Positions 18,495-27,436 are shown, numbered from the stretch's first letter. The stretch: 64,000 nt of DNA from JAFNAG01 sp963824985 (GCA_963824985.1 CAWGRQ010000034.1:124001-188000); one strand, 5' to 3'. Numbers and translations: made by a program. The notes: generated by a model not told the origin, from the letters alone.

Positions 18495-18740
18495 TGCTAC
18501 CCCTTGTTTGATACATTCCAAACAGGTAATGCGAATTTTCCGGCGAAAGCGGTTCACAGAAAACCTGCTTATGGAAGGTCAATCCCCGATCGCGGTCGGG
18601 TGCGGAATCGAAAGCTGCAGGTTCCGCAGGCAGGATACCGATATCGACTGCGTTCCCGGTTGCGGTTCCGACCACGAACCGGATTTGATCCACTGGTTTC
18701 CCTTTCCAGGGCTTCTCAACACCAGCGGCCGCGAATCAAG

Positions 18741-19997
18741 TCAAAATCCCATTCCCCACAATGTAAGGGTATCGAGGTCTTTCACCAGGATCATTCTGCC
18801 GGTGATCAGCGGTTGGGCCCAGGTGGGGCTCTTCGCGACCGAGTAGCGTTTCAGGGGTTCAAACGCGCCGCCGCCAGCCCGGGCGATAATCAGGTCCGCA
18901 TCCGTGGTCAGGAGGAATAGCTTGTCCCCGGCAGTCGAAAGCGCGGCGTTCTCGCCCTCCCGCCCGTTTGTCGTCCAGAGAGTCCGCCCGGTTTCCGTGT
19001 CCAGGGCGACGAACTGGCCGCGGCTTTTGTGCGACATGCCGTACAGAATATTGCCATTTACTACCGGATTGCTCATGTAGAAGGATACGGCCGGATTATC
19101 CCAGACTTTTTCCGTCTGCCATCCGCCGACGGCCTGCGAAAGCCTGATCGCTGTCACGCCCTTGTCCATTCCGGAAAAAATCAGCAGATCCTTTGCCAGG
19201 ACCGGAGTAATGATGTTCTGCACGTATGCGGTCGTGAAGGGGATGCTCCAGAGAAGCTTGCCGTCGGCCGCCGACACCCCGATGATGTTTTTCTGCGTCT
19301 GGGTCACGATCTGCCGCACACCGCCGAACGAAGCCAGAATCGGCGATGCGTAGGACGGACCGTCTCCGTTCCAGCTCCACATGGTCTTCCCGGTTTCCGC
19401 GTCCAAGGCCGTCAGGGCGCCGCTGTCGTGCCCGCCGACATGAACAATCACCCGCCCCCCGTCGGCGATCGGAGAAGTCGCCGCCCCATAATAGGGAGAC
19501 GTGGTCTTGTATTCGCCCGAAAATTCGCGGCGCCACAACGTTTTTCCGCTCCCGGCGTCAAAGCACGAAAGGATGCCGCTGATTCCCAGGGTATACAGCT
19601 TTCCCGCGTGTATCAGCGGCGTTGATTTGGGCCCCTTGCCGTGGGAAGTCGCCACGGGATTCATGGTGTAGGGCGCGGGATAGGCGGCCCGCCAGATCTG
19701 TTTGCCGGAGTCCGGGTCGAGACACAGGACAACCTCCTCCTCCTCGGCCTGGCGCGCAAAAACATAGACCCTGCCGTTTACCAGCAGCGGGGTTGCGTGA
19801 CCGGTCCCCACATTGACCTGCCATTTCATGGTCAGCTGATCCGGCCAGGTTTGCGGCTCGGAAATGGAGAGCCACTTTCCGTCCCGATTCGGTCCCCGCC
19901 ATTGAGGCCAATCCTGGGCCATCAATGCCGGGACATTCAGACAAAAAATCAGAAAGAGCAGAACGATCAGGGTCGTGCGCCGGTAATTTCGTGTCAT
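18741..19997 (-). CDS. PQQ-binding-like beta-propeller protein, secreted
   Basis: A 418-residue protein with a signal peptide (LIVLLFLIFCLNVPALMAQ) followed by WPQWRGPNRDG, the usual start of this secreted propeller family. Blades show the GxxLWxxxx pattern, for example DSGKQIWRAAYP, GSGKTLWRREF, ETGKTMWSWNGD, ADGKLLWSIPF and ETGRTLWTTNG. The likely place is the periplasm. A true enzyme activity cannot be inferred, and many family members only bind or scaffold. The ATG at 19997 lies exactly at the edge of an R2 fragment, so the repeat forms its whole upstream flank. Confidence 0.83.
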   Translation of the reverse strand: MTRNYRRTTLIVLLFLIFCLNVPALMAQDWPQWRGPNRDGKWLSISEPQTWPDQLTMKWQVNVGTGHATPLLVNGRVYVFARQAEEEEVVLCLDPDSGKQIWRAAYPAPYTMNPVATSHGKGPKSTPLIHAGKLYTLGISGILSCFDAGSGKTLWRREFSGEYKTTSPYYGAATSPIADGGRVIVHVGGHDSGALTALDAETGKTMWSWNGDGPSYASPILASFGGVRQIVTQTQKNIIGVSAADGKLLWSIPFTTAYVQNIITPVLAKDLLIFSGMDKGVTAIRLSQAVGGWQTEKVWDNPAVSFYMSNPVVNGNILYGMSHKSRGQFVALDTETGRTLWTTNGREGENAALSTAGDKLFLLTTDADLIIARAGGGAFEPLKRYSVAKSPTWAQPLITGRMILVKDLDTLTLWGMGF

Positions 19998-20055
19998 TGT
20001 ACACCGGAACCGCGCAACCGGATGCGCCTTTTGGCACACCCCTACCTTATTGCAG
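19995..20055. repeat. dispersed repeat R2, copy 2 (right 61 bp only)
   Basis: Matches only the right end of R2, from CATTGTACACCGG to TTATTGCAG, with both small hairpins. On the minus strand it directly abuts the start codon of the PQQ-propeller gene. On the plus side it is followed by a 15-codon tail (VDWKFYGDNSGK then TAG) that looks like the last residues of a lost gene. Confidence 0.8.
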
Positions 20056-20254
20056 AGATGTCCGTCGACTGGAAGTTCTACGGTGACAACTCAGGGAAAT
20101 AGCGCCGCCTCATTAAACCGCGGCATCTAATGCCCTTTTATTACGCACCGGAAGGCGCTACGCTTTTCCCAGGGAAGTAAACGACGATGGATCGGTCTGA
20201 ATGTTTATGGCTCGCTACTGGCGAGCCGCTTGTGAATTCAATAGGAGGAACCGG

Positions 20255-20893
20255 ATGAAACTTCGGAATTGGAGTTGGGCGTTGGTTGCGATAGTGCTAG
20301 CTGCGGCCCTTCTGCAGGCGCAGGCCCAGAAGCCGGCGAGCCCGGCGGGCACGGCGGCGACTCAGGTCGGCGGATCCTATGTGAAGACCGCAGACGGACA
20401 GAGCGTGCGGTATCAGGGGGGCAAATGGATTGAGGTGACCTACGGCAGGCCCATCTTACGAGGACGGACGGACCTGTTCGGCTCAGGTGCGGACTACGGA
20501 AAGAAGCTGAATGATGACGGTCCGGTCTGGCGGGCGGGAGCAAACCAGACGACGCGGCTTATTACCGAGGTGCCGTTGGTATTCGGCAGCCATAACCTGC
20601 CTGCAGGTGAGTACACCGTTTTTGTGGACCTGAAGCCAAAGGCCTGGACTCTCATCATTTCCAATTGGCCGGCGCAGGTGAAATACGATGTGAACAACAA
20701 GGACGCGCTTTGGGGATCGTATGGTTACACGCCGGATAAGGACGTGCTTCGAGTCCCGATGGAATTGGGGAATCTGCCGTTTTCAATGGATCAGTTCACA
20801 ATTTCGTTCACCGACATGACGAATGACGGCGGCAAGCTTGCGATGATGTGGGATAAGAACATTGCCACCGTCGCCTTCAAGGTCGGAAAATAG
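20255..20893 (+). CDS. DUF2911 protein, secreted
   Basis: A 212-residue protein with signal peptide WALVAIVLAAALLQAQAQ. The DUF2911 core is GGKWIEVTYGRPILRGR, then VWRAGANQTTRLITE, GEYTVFVDLKPKAWTLIISNW and PFSMDQFTISFTD. DUF2911 proteins are small periplasmic or lipoprotein-like beta proteins of unknown function, common in Acidobacteriota and Bacteroidota. The start at 20255 follows AGGAGG. Intact. Confidence 0.88.
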   Translation: MKLRNWSWALVAIVLAAALLQAQAQKPASPAGTAATQVGGSYVKTADGQSVRYQGGKWIEVTYGRPILRGRTDLFGSGADYGKKLNDDGPVWRAGANQTTRLITEVPLVFGSHNLPAGEYTVFVDLKPKAWTLIISNWPAQVKYDVNNKDALWGSYGYTPDKDVLRVPMELGNLPFSMDQFTISFTDMTNDGGKLAMMWDKNIATVAFKVGK

Positions 20894-20952
20894 AATCTTG
20901 GAGGCCTGCGCCGGGACCTCTTGATCGTCTCGGGGGATTGTTCTCGGGTTTA

Positions 20953-21063
20953 CCCAGGGCTTCGCCCTGGGATTTACTATGCCTCGCTTTCAGGGCTGGT
21001 TTCGGTTGCTGCGGCGAGCCCAGGGCGAAGCCCTGGGCTTTGCTATGCCGCCCTTTCAGGGCT
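20953..21063. repeat. two tandem palindromic units (CCCAGGGC...GCCCTGGG)
   Basis: Two units of about 46-60 bp, each a GC-rich palindrome (20953-20971 and 21017-21039) followed by a CTATGCC and CTTTCAGGGCT tail. The palindromes can fold into strong hairpins. They lie between convergent genes (DUF2911 plus, ilvC minus) and could act as bidirectional terminators or as REP-type elements. Confidence 0.7.
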
Positions 21064-21103
21064 CTTTTGGGAATTGCGTAGCCTGTCACCCGTGTTTTTC
21101 GGG

Positions 21104-22204
21104 CTAATTGGATTTCCTTCCTACAATGCCCTTGGCTGTTCCGACAATTATTTTCGCCGGCTCTTTTGGGCGCAGCGCCCGAGTCGCTTTTCCGGCCCGC
21201 CACATTTCCGAGTTGGCGATGGCGCTGAGTTCTGAAGCCAATTGCTTCTGATAATCCGGCCGGCCGCATGACTGCAAAACGCGCTTCGTTTCCGCGCCCG
21301 ACGCTACTCTGCGATACAGTTCATGAAACACCGGCGCGACCGCTTTTCGGAATTTGGGTTTCCAGTCGAGGGCGCCGCGCTGGGCGGTTGCGGAACAATT
21401 GGAGTACATCCAGTCCATGCCGTTTTCGCCCACAAGGCGGATCAGGCTTTCTGTGAACTCCTCGACCGTCTCATTAAAGGCTTCGCTCGGGCTGTGGCCA
21501 TGCTTCCGCAGCACATCGTACTGCGCTTCCATAATTCCTGCGATAGCGCCCATCAATACTCCGCGCTCGCCGGTCAGATCGCTATACACCTCCTGCTTGA
21601 ATGTCGTTGGGAAGAGGTATCCGGAGCCCAGCGCGATGCCGAGTGCAACACATCTCTCTTTGGCACGGCCGGAGGCATCCTGCTCGACGGCAAAGCTCGC
21701 GTTAATCCCGGCGCCGGACAAAAAATTGCGGCGCACCGACGTCCCGGAACCTTTGGGAGCCACCATAATCACATCGACATCTTTGGGCGGGATCACCTTT
21801 GTCAGGCTTTTGTATACAATTGAAAATCCATGCGAGAAGTACAGGGCGTTCCCCGGTTGGAGCCGTTTTTTGACAATAGGCCAGATCGCCTTTTGAGCCG
21901 CATCCGAGACGAGCATCTGAATGATTGTTCCCCGTTCGCAGGCTTCCTCGATGCCAAACAGGTCTTTCCCGGGACGCCATCCGTCTTTTACCGCCCGGTT
22001 GTAATCCTTCCGAAATTCTTTCGACTGGCCGATAATGACATTGAAACCATTGTCCTTCATATTCAGCGCCTGCGCGGGCCCCTGCACGCCGTAGCCGATG
22101 ACCGCAATCACCTCATTCATCAGCGCTTTCCGGGCCTTGGCCATGGGGAATCCTTTGCGCGTGACGACATCCTCCTTCACCCCTCCAAAGTCAATTAGTG
22201 CCAT
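21104..22204 (-). CDS. ilvC: ketol-acid reductoisomerase
   Basis: Second enzyme of valine/isoleucine synthesis; converts acetolactate to dihydroxyisovalerate with NADPH and Mg2+. It has 366 residues. The Rossmann motif is AVIGYGVQGPAQALNMKDNG (about residue 35). The catalytic region shows VAPKGSG and YSDLTGERGVLMGAIAGI, with metal-binding acids, and EAFNETVEEFTESL. Sequence style is nearer to the Bacteroidota-like class I enzymes than to the short AKVYYD-type ones. The start at 22204 (MALIDFGG) is chosen after GAGAGGACAG. It is the last gene of ilvD-ilvB-ilvN-ilvC, 54 bp after ilvN. Confidence 0.94.
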   Translation of the reverse strand: MALIDFGGVKEDVVTRKGFPMAKARKALMNEVIAVIGYGVQGPAQALNMKDNGFNVIIGQSKEFRKDYNRAVKDGWRPGKDLFGIEEACERGTIIQMLVSDAAQKAIWPIVKKRLQPGNALYFSHGFSIVYKSLTKVIPPKDVDVIMVAPKGSGTSVRRNFLSGAGINASFAVEQDASGRAKERCVALGIALGSGYLFPTTFKQEVYSDLTGERGVLMGAIAGIMEAQYDVLRKHGHSPSEAFNETVEEFTESLIRLVGENGMDWMYSNCSATAQRGALDWKPKFRKAVAPVFHELYRRVASGAETKRVLQSCGRPDYQKQLASELSAIANSEMWRAGKATRALRPKEPAKIIVGTAKGIVGRKSN

Positions 22205-22258
22205 CTGTCCTCTCAATCATTAATATTGCGTTCATCTTCAACCCCGCCAAAACGAAGC

Positions 22259-22843
22259 TCAGCCATTGGCTGGAACCTCCGCTGTATATGGTATGTTGAA
22301 ACTCTCCGGGCAGTTTTCTACCACCTCCGCCGGATCGCAGGCTTTGCCGATTCCGTTCATTAAAGCTTCGCCGCCACGCGACATGGCCACCGCGCCCGTG
22401 CGCACCATTTCAATGATGCCGAGCGGCTTGAGCACTTCCACCAGCCCGTCGATCTTGTTCTCGTAGCCCGTAACTTCGATAACCAGCGAACTGGACGTCA
22501 CATCCACCACGCGGGCGCGGAAGACATCGGCCGTCCGGAAAATCTCCGCGCGGGTTTCGGGATTGGTGCGTACCTTGATCATTGCCAGATCGCGGCTGAC
22601 CATCGGTTTGCCGGTCAGGTCATCCACCTGGATTACGTTGACGAGTTTATAGAGATACGAGGTCACCCGTTCGACGCTTACCTGATCCCCGTCCACGACA
22701 ATGGTCATGCGCGAGATTCCCTCGGTCTCCGTGTGGCCGACGGTCAACGACTCGATGTTGAACGCGCGCCGGCGGAACAGGGATGCCACTCTGTTCAACA
22801 CCCCGGGTTTATCCTCGACCAATACTACCAGTGTGTGCTGCAC
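22259..22843 (-). CDS. ilvN: acetolactate synthase small subunit
   Basis: Regulatory subunit (194 residues) that activates IlvB and confers valine feedback. The N-terminal ACT domain reads HTLVVLVEDKPGVLNRVASLF with RRRAFNIESLTVGHTE. The second half has RDLAMIKVRTNPETRAEI and the C-terminal domain LVIEVTGYENKIDGLVEVLKPLGIIEMVRTGAVAMSRG. It lies 65 bp downstream of ilvB, with a hairpin between them. The C-terminal 30 residues extend beyond the usual end near 165, otherwise typical. Confidence 0.93.
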   Translation of the reverse strand: MQHTLVVLVEDKPGVLNRVASLFRRRAFNIESLTVGHTETEGISRMTIVVDGDQVSVERVTSYLYKLVNVIQVDDLTGKPMVSRDLAMIKVRTNPETRAEIFRTADVFRARVVDVTSSSLVIEVTGYENKIDGLVEVLKPLGIIEMVRTGAVAMSRGGEALMNGIGKACDPAEVVENCPESFNIPYTAEVPANG

Positions 22844-22858
22844 GTCTTCCTCCTATTT

Positions 22859-22899
22859 GGACACGGAAGAACACGGATCCGGTCCGTGTTCTTCCGAGT
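22859..22899. repeat. R3 palindrome (ACACGGA family) between ilvB and ilvN
   Basis: GGACACGGAAGAACACGGA faces its near-complement TCCGTGTTCTTCCGAGT across a 5-bp centre. It is a member of the dispersed ACACGGA palindrome family seen six times in the window. As RNA it would fold into a stable stem between the ilvB and ilvN reading frames. No T tract follows. Confidence 0.75.
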
Positions 22900-22908
22900 T
22901 ATATCTTG

Positions 22909-24621
22909 TCAAGAAAGCTCGCTGACCTGCGCCGGATCCGGGCGGCGGATCATCTCCTGCAGATCGGCACCGGCGGGAACCATGGGATAAACGATGTCCT
23001 CGGGTTCCACGCGGAAATCGATCACGACCGTGCCCTGCGTGGATTCGGCTTTTCGGATAACGTCTTCTACCTCGCCGCGCGTGGTGACCCGCAGGCCGGC
23101 GAGACCGTGGGCCTCGGCGATTTTCACAAAGTCCGGGTTGCGCAGGGGAGTGGCGGCGTAGCGCCCCTGGTAAAAGAACTGCTGCCACTGGCGCACCATT
23201 CCCAGGAAGCCGTTGTTAATGATCGCCACGTTGACTTTAATCCCCTCCTGCGCCGCCGTCGCCAGTTCGGCCTGGGTCATCTGGAAGCCTCCGTCCCCAA
23301 CGATCACCCACACTTCGCGGTCCGGGACGGCCAGTTTGGCCCCGATCGCCGCGGGGAGCCCGAACCCCATCGTCCCGAGGCCGCCTGAACTGATCCAGGT
23401 GTGCGGCTTGTCGATCCGGCAGTATTGCGCGGCCCACATCTGATGCTGTCCCACGTCTGTGACGATGGTGGCGTCTCCGCGCGTCATGCGCCACAGGTCG
23501 TTGATCACGTGGGCTGCGTGCAGGCGGCCGTTGTCGGGGAGGTTCTGGATATCGCGCGCTGCGCTGTCCGTTCGTACGCTCGAGATACGCGCCAGCCATT
23601 CGGAGCGATCCACAGCCTGGGTCAGAGGCAGGATCTGCCGCAGGATGTCCTTCAGGTCGCCGACCAGGGCTGCATCCACTTTGACGTTCTTATTGATCTC
23701 GGACGGATCGATGTCGATGTGGATCTTGCGCGCATTTACGGCATAGGAATTCAACTGGCCGGTTACGCGATCCTCGAAGCGTATGCCGAAACCGAGCAGC
23801 AGGTCCGCCTCCTGGATGGCGGTGTTGACCCATGCTTCCCCGTGCATGCCCATCATGCCCAGGTTCAGGGGATGCGCGGCGGGCACCGCACCAAGACCAA
23901 GCAGCGTCGTCGCCATCGGCGCCTGGGCCGTCTCAGCAAACTGCAGCACCTCCGCCATCGCCCCGCTGATCAGGATGCCGTGGCCCGCGAGAATCACAGG
24001 ACGCCGCGCCGAGTTGATGATGTCGGCTGCTTTGCGAAGGAGTTCCGGGGCAGGCCTCAGATCCGGGCGGTAGCCGGGCAGGCGAATGGGGCTCGCATCG
24101 TATTCCCAGCCGGCGATCGAGGCCTGCTGCGCATCTTTGGCGATGTCTACCAGCACCGGACCCGGTCGGCCGGAGCGTGCGATGTAAAACGCCTCACGGA
24201 TTGCCGGCATGATGTCGGCCGCGTGGGTTACAAGATAGTTGTGTTTTGTAATCGGCAGGGTGATGCCGGTAACGTCGGTCTCCTGAAAGGCATCGTAACC
24301 GATCAACCTGCTCGGGACCTGACCCGTGATGCACACAAGCGGAACCGAGTCCATGTGCGCGTTGGCGATGCCGGTCACGAGGTTGGTCGCGCCCGGGCCG
24401 GAAGTCGCCATTACCACACCGACCTTCCCGGAAGCGCGTGCATACCCATCCGCCATATGGACAAGGCTCTGCTCGTGGCGGCCAAGCACATGACGGACCG
24501 GATAGTCCAGCATTGCGTCGTAAATGGGCAGGTTCGCTCCCCCGGGATAGCCGAAAACAAATTCGACACCTTCCCTGAGGAGACACTCCCAGACAATCTG
24601 CGCTCCTGTACGATTCATCAC
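22909..24621 (-). CDS. ilvB: acetolactate synthase large subunit
   Basis: Catalytic ThDP enzyme (570 residues) that condenses two pyruvates, or pyruvate and 2-oxobutyrate, in the first committed branched-chain step. The N-terminal ThDP domain has FGYPGGANLPIYDAM and GRHEQSLVHMADGYARAS, with the catalytic Glu near residue 50. The FAD-type middle domain follows. The C-terminal ThDP motif is VIVGDGGFQMTQAELATAAQEGI ending near the Mg-binding Asn (AIINNGFLGMVRQWQ). It lies 86 bp downstream of ilvD. A second ATG at 24618 is equally possible as start. Confidence 0.95.
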   Translation of the reverse strand: MMNRTGAQIVWECLLREGVEFVFGYPGGANLPIYDAMLDYPVRHVLGRHEQSLVHMADGYARASGKVGVVMATSGPGATNLVTGIANAHMDSVPLVCITGQVPSRLIGYDAFQETDVTGITLPITKHNYLVTHAADIMPAIREAFYIARSGRPGPVLVDIAKDAQQASIAGWEYDASPIRLPGYRPDLRPAPELLRKAADIINSARRPVILAGHGILISGAMAEVLQFAETAQAPMATTLLGLGAVPAAHPLNLGMMGMHGEAWVNTAIQEADLLLGFGIRFEDRVTGQLNSYAVNARKIHIDIDPSEINKNVKVDAALVGDLKDILRQILPLTQAVDRSEWLARISSVRTDSAARDIQNLPDNGRLHAAHVINDLWRMTRGDATIVTDVGQHQMWAAQYCRIDKPHTWISSGGLGTMGFGLPAAIGAKLAVPDREVWVIVGDGGFQMTQAELATAAQEGIKVNVAIINNGFLGMVRQWQQFFYQGRYAATPLRNPDFVKIAEAHGLAGLRVTTRGEVEDVIRKAESTQGTVVIDFRVEPEDIVYPMVPAGADLQEMIRRPDPAQVSELS

Positions 24622-24631
24622 ATCTCACCTT

Positions 24632-24699
24632 GGACACGGAAGAACACGGATGAACACGGACTCAAATCGGTCCGTGTTCATCCGTGTTCTTCCGTGTCC
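24632..24699. repeat. R3 palindrome with perfect 29-bp arms between ilvD and ilvB
   Basis: 24632-24660 is the exact reverse complement of 24671-24699, with a 10-bp loop. The arms are built of ACACGGA and GAACACGGA units. In RNA this would be a very stable hairpin inside the ilv operon. It could stabilise upstream mRNA or simply be an inserted palindrome. No T tract is adjacent, so a simple terminator is unlikely. Confidence 0.85.
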
Positions 24700-24707
24700 T
24701 GAAATTC

Positions 24708-26381
24708 CTAGCATTCCAGCACCGCTCCGGTATTGGCGGACGTAACCATCCGGGCATACCGGCGCAGCCAGCGGCTGCGGGTGCGCAACTCGAACGACGG
24801 AATCGCCGCAAGGCGGGATCGGATCTCCGATTCTTCCAGCCGGACGTCGAGAGTGCGCTTCTCCAGGTCGATATCGATGATATCCCCGGCCTGCAATGCC
24901 GCAATCGGGCCTCCCGCGGCTGCTTCCGGGGAAACGTGGCCGATGCAGGCGCCACGCGTGCCGCCGCTAAAACGACCATCCGTGATCAGCGCCACCCCCT
25001 CGCCAAGCCCCATCCCCATCAAGAGGCTCGTCGGGCTGAGCATCTCCTGCATGCCCGGGCCGCCGCGGGGGCCCTCGTAGCGAATGACCACTACGTCGCC
25101 GGCTTTGACTTCGCCGGCCATGATTCCAGACACCGCTTCTTCCTGCGATTCATAAATTCGGGCCGGCCCGGCGAATCGTTTCATGCCCGGATTCAGCCCG
25201 CCGGTCTTGACGACCGATCCCATGGGCGCGAGGTTGCCCGACAACACCGCCAGGCCGCCGCGCGGTGCGTGGGCGTTTTCAACGCGCCGAATCACCTTTT
25301 CATCCTTGATCGACGCATCGGCAATCGATTCGCCCAGGGTTTTACCCGACACCGTGATCCGGTTCAGGTGCAGCGCACCGGTCCCCCGCTGGATTTCCCA
25401 CAGAATGGCAGGGACGCCTCCCGCACGATGCACATCCTCCATGTGCCACTCTCCCGCCGGGCTGACCTTACAGATGTGGGGGACCCGGTCGGCAACGGCA
25501 TTGACGCGTTCAAGGGGATAGGCAATCCCGGCTTCGCCGGCAATGGCAAGGGCATGCAGGATGGTGTTGGTTGAGCCGCCCAGTGCCATGTCCAAAGCAA
25601 AAGCATCGTCCACCGCCTCTGCCGTGACGATATCCCCCGGCCGTATGTTTTTCTCGAGTAAAGCCATGACCAGCTGCCCGGCCCGGCGGGCGAGTTCCTC
25701 GCGCTCCGGAGTGCGGGCAAGGGCCGAGCCGTTAAATGGCAAGGCCAGCCCGAGCGCTTCCATCAGGCAATTCATGCTGTTGGCCGTGAACATGCCGGCA
25801 CATGAGCCGCAGGATGGACAGGCAGTCCGTTCGAGCATCGCCAGGCGCACCTCGTCGATCGCGCCCTTCTGGAAAGCCCCTACACCTTCGAATACCGAGA
25901 TCAGGTCCACTACCTCGCCGTCGGGAGTCCGCCCGGCCGCCATCGGGCCGCCGGAAATGAATATCGCCGGGATGTTGACCCTCATCGCCGCCATCAGCAT
26001 GCCGGGAACAATCTTGTCGCAGTTGGGTATGCAGACCATGGCGTCGAAGCGGTGGGCTTCGATCATCGTTTCCACACAGTCGGCGATCAGTTCGCGGGAC
26101 GGCAGGGAATACTTCATTCCCTCATGACCCATGGCAATCCCATCGTCCACGCCAATCGTGTTGAACTCGAACGGGACTCCCCCGGCCGCGCGGACCGAGT
26201 CTTTAACCAAGCGGCCGAACTCCTGCAGGTGAACATGTCCGGGCACGATGTCGACGTAGGAGTTGACGATGGCGACGAACGGCTTTTGCATGTCGGAGTC
26301 GCCCAGGCCCGTGGCCCTCAACAGGGCTCGGTGCGGCGCCCTTGCAAAGCCGGCTTTGATCGTGTCGGAACGCATGCTCAT
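24708..26381 (-). CDS. ilvD: dihydroxy-acid dehydratase
   Basis: Iron-sulfur dehydratase (557 residues) that makes the 2-oxo acids for valine and isoleucine. Family marks are PFVAIVNSYVDIVPGHVHL, FNTIGVDDGIAMGHEGM, the cluster-binding VCIPNCDKIVPGMLMA and CPSCGSCAGMFTANSMNC cysteines, and the VIRYEGPRGGPGMQEML and TDGRFSGGTRGACIGHVSPEAA ends. Start ATG at 26381 after GGGAGAG. It is the first gene of the ilv cluster. Normal length, no lesion. Confidence 0.95.
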   Translation of the reverse strand: MSMRSDTIKAGFARAPHRALLRATGLGDSDMQKPFVAIVNSYVDIVPGHVHLQEFGRLVKDSVRAAGGVPFEFNTIGVDDGIAMGHEGMKYSLPSRELIADCVETMIEAHRFDAMVCIPNCDKIVPGMLMAAMRVNIPAIFISGGPMAAGRTPDGEVVDLISVFEGVGAFQKGAIDEVRLAMLERTACPSCGSCAGMFTANSMNCLMEALGLALPFNGSALARTPEREELARRAGQLVMALLEKNIRPGDIVTAEAVDDAFALDMALGGSTNTILHALAIAGEAGIAYPLERVNAVADRVPHICKVSPAGEWHMEDVHRAGGVPAILWEIQRGTGALHLNRITVSGKTLGESIADASIKDEKVIRRVENAHAPRGGLAVLSGNLAPMGSVVKTGGLNPGMKRFAGPARIYESQEEAVSGIMAGEVKAGDVVVIRYEGPRGGPGMQEMLSPTSLLMGMGLGEGVALITDGRFSGGTRGACIGHVSPEAAAGGPIAALQAGDIIDIDLEKRTLDVRLEESEIRSRLAAIPSFELRTRSRWLRRYARMVTSANTGAVLEC

Positions 26382-26987
26382 CGCTCTCCCGCAGTTTCAG
26401 GTCTGGTGCCCAAGCTCACCGGATGGCGCAATCACTCAACGAAATGGGTCTCGTCCTTCCTCCGGCGAATCCCATACTGTCTTCGATCGATGTAGCACCC
26501 GAGTGGCGAATCCGATTATTCGTTAAACCATCATGCTTGGCAAATTTATAATATCAATCAGTATCATAAATAATTCTGATATGATAAGTATTGATCTATC
26601 TGAATTGCAGAATATATCATTTTGTCTGATGTTCAGGCGTGCCACGGCTAGAAGGGAACGAGCCGGTTTTCCAGCCGGTTCGCGACATCGGAAAGCAAGT
26701 TGAGAAAAACCGGGTCTGCTTTTCATCCAATTTTAGCCATTGCGATTCAGCCACCGGCATTGAGGGAGGAAGCCGAAACCAAAAACAGGACACGGAAGAA
26801 CACGGATTTCTGCGGGCGGACAGCTTGGGCGAGCCGGTTGCACCACCACATCCGTGTCCGTGTTCTTCCGTGTTTTTCCGTGTCCTTAAATATCTTACAA
26901 CAGGCTGTTTCCAGTGTCTGAATTGCTGTTTTCGCCAAAGCGATGTTTACAAAACCGATGCGTAATGGCAGACTCTTAGTCGGGATT
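26382..26987. other. 606-bp region between divergent ilvD and aromatic-fusion units, with R3 repeats
   Basis: The promoter of the ilv cluster should lie in 26382-26640, which is AT-rich from 26520 to 26640. I looked for T-box motifs upstream of ilvD and saw none that I trust. From about 26788 to 26885 there is another ACACGGA palindrome: GGACACGGAAGAACACGGA and its complements, with a 60-bp non-matching insert. No gene is supported. Confidence 0.5.
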
Positions 26988-27059
26988 ATGACCATGCGCG
27001 TGTCAGCCGCCTTCGCTTTTACGTTTTTTATCATCCGGGGCATTTTGCCCGGCGGATAG
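26988..27059 (+). CDS. putative Phe-rich leader peptide
   Basis: A 23-codon frame, MTMRVSAAFAFTFFIIRGIL followed by PGG and TAG. Four of six consecutive codons (27012-27029) are Phe, with one more aromatic-free Ile-Ile pair after. It precedes a terminator-like hairpin (27084-27118) and, further on, the aromatic-amino-acid fusion gene. The layout is that of a phe attenuator such as E. coli pheL. The ribosome site (CGGGATT) is weak, and translation is not proven. A second ATG at 26994 is also possible. Confidence 0.4.
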   Translation: MTMRVSAAFAFTFFIIRGILPGG

Positions 27060-27083
27060 CGGAGTGCGCCTGTGCGTTATCGA

Positions 27084-27118
27084 GGCTCTCCCCGCCGGCC
27101 GGGTGAGGGCCTTTTTTG
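27084..27118 (+). terminator. terminator-like hairpin, possible Phe attenuator
   Basis: GGCTCTCCCCG pairs imperfectly with CGGGTGAGGGCC, followed by six T. Upstream GGCGG (27051-27055) could alternatively pair with the CCGCC (27094-27098) inside the hairpin, giving an antiterminator that overlaps the end of the Phe-rich frame. Pairing was done by eye. Confidence 0.5.
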
Positions 27119-27121
27119 TTT

Positions 27122-27436
27122 GGGTGCGGCTCTTTCGGGACAGAAGATTTATCAAACCAGATATAAGTTGGGACTGCAATTCGAAGAACACAGCAAACGA
27201 ATTTATCATTTGTCATTTGTCAATGGTCCGTTGTGTGTGCCTTTGGCCTACTTGATCCAGACAATAAATGACATTTGATAATTGACAAATGGTAATTGAA
27301 AAATTCTTTGGGTGCGGACCACTTATGAGTTCGAGGAGAGCATACGTGGTCAACCAGTGGCTCCTGCTTGTATCACAGAATGACATATCTGTTTGTATTT
27401 GCGTAACTTGTGGTCCGTGGTGAGAGAGCCGCACCC
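27122..27436. repeat. 315-bp segment with inverted ends (GGGTGCGGCTCT)
   Basis: GGGTGCGGCTCT (27122-27133) is the exact complement of 27425-27436, and both sides are bordered by T-rich tracts. Inside are further inverted pieces: GGACCAC/GTGGTCC and TCATTTGTCATTTG/GACATTTGATAATTG. It may be a small inserted element placed just after the attenuator T tract, or a long-range RNA structure ending in TTTTTATTT. Confidence 0.45.

Noticed and set aside
26382..26640. T-box or riboswitch upstream of ilvD
   Set aside because: I looked for the GGTGG-type T-box bulge and known metabolite-riboswitch cores and found only weak partial resemblance.
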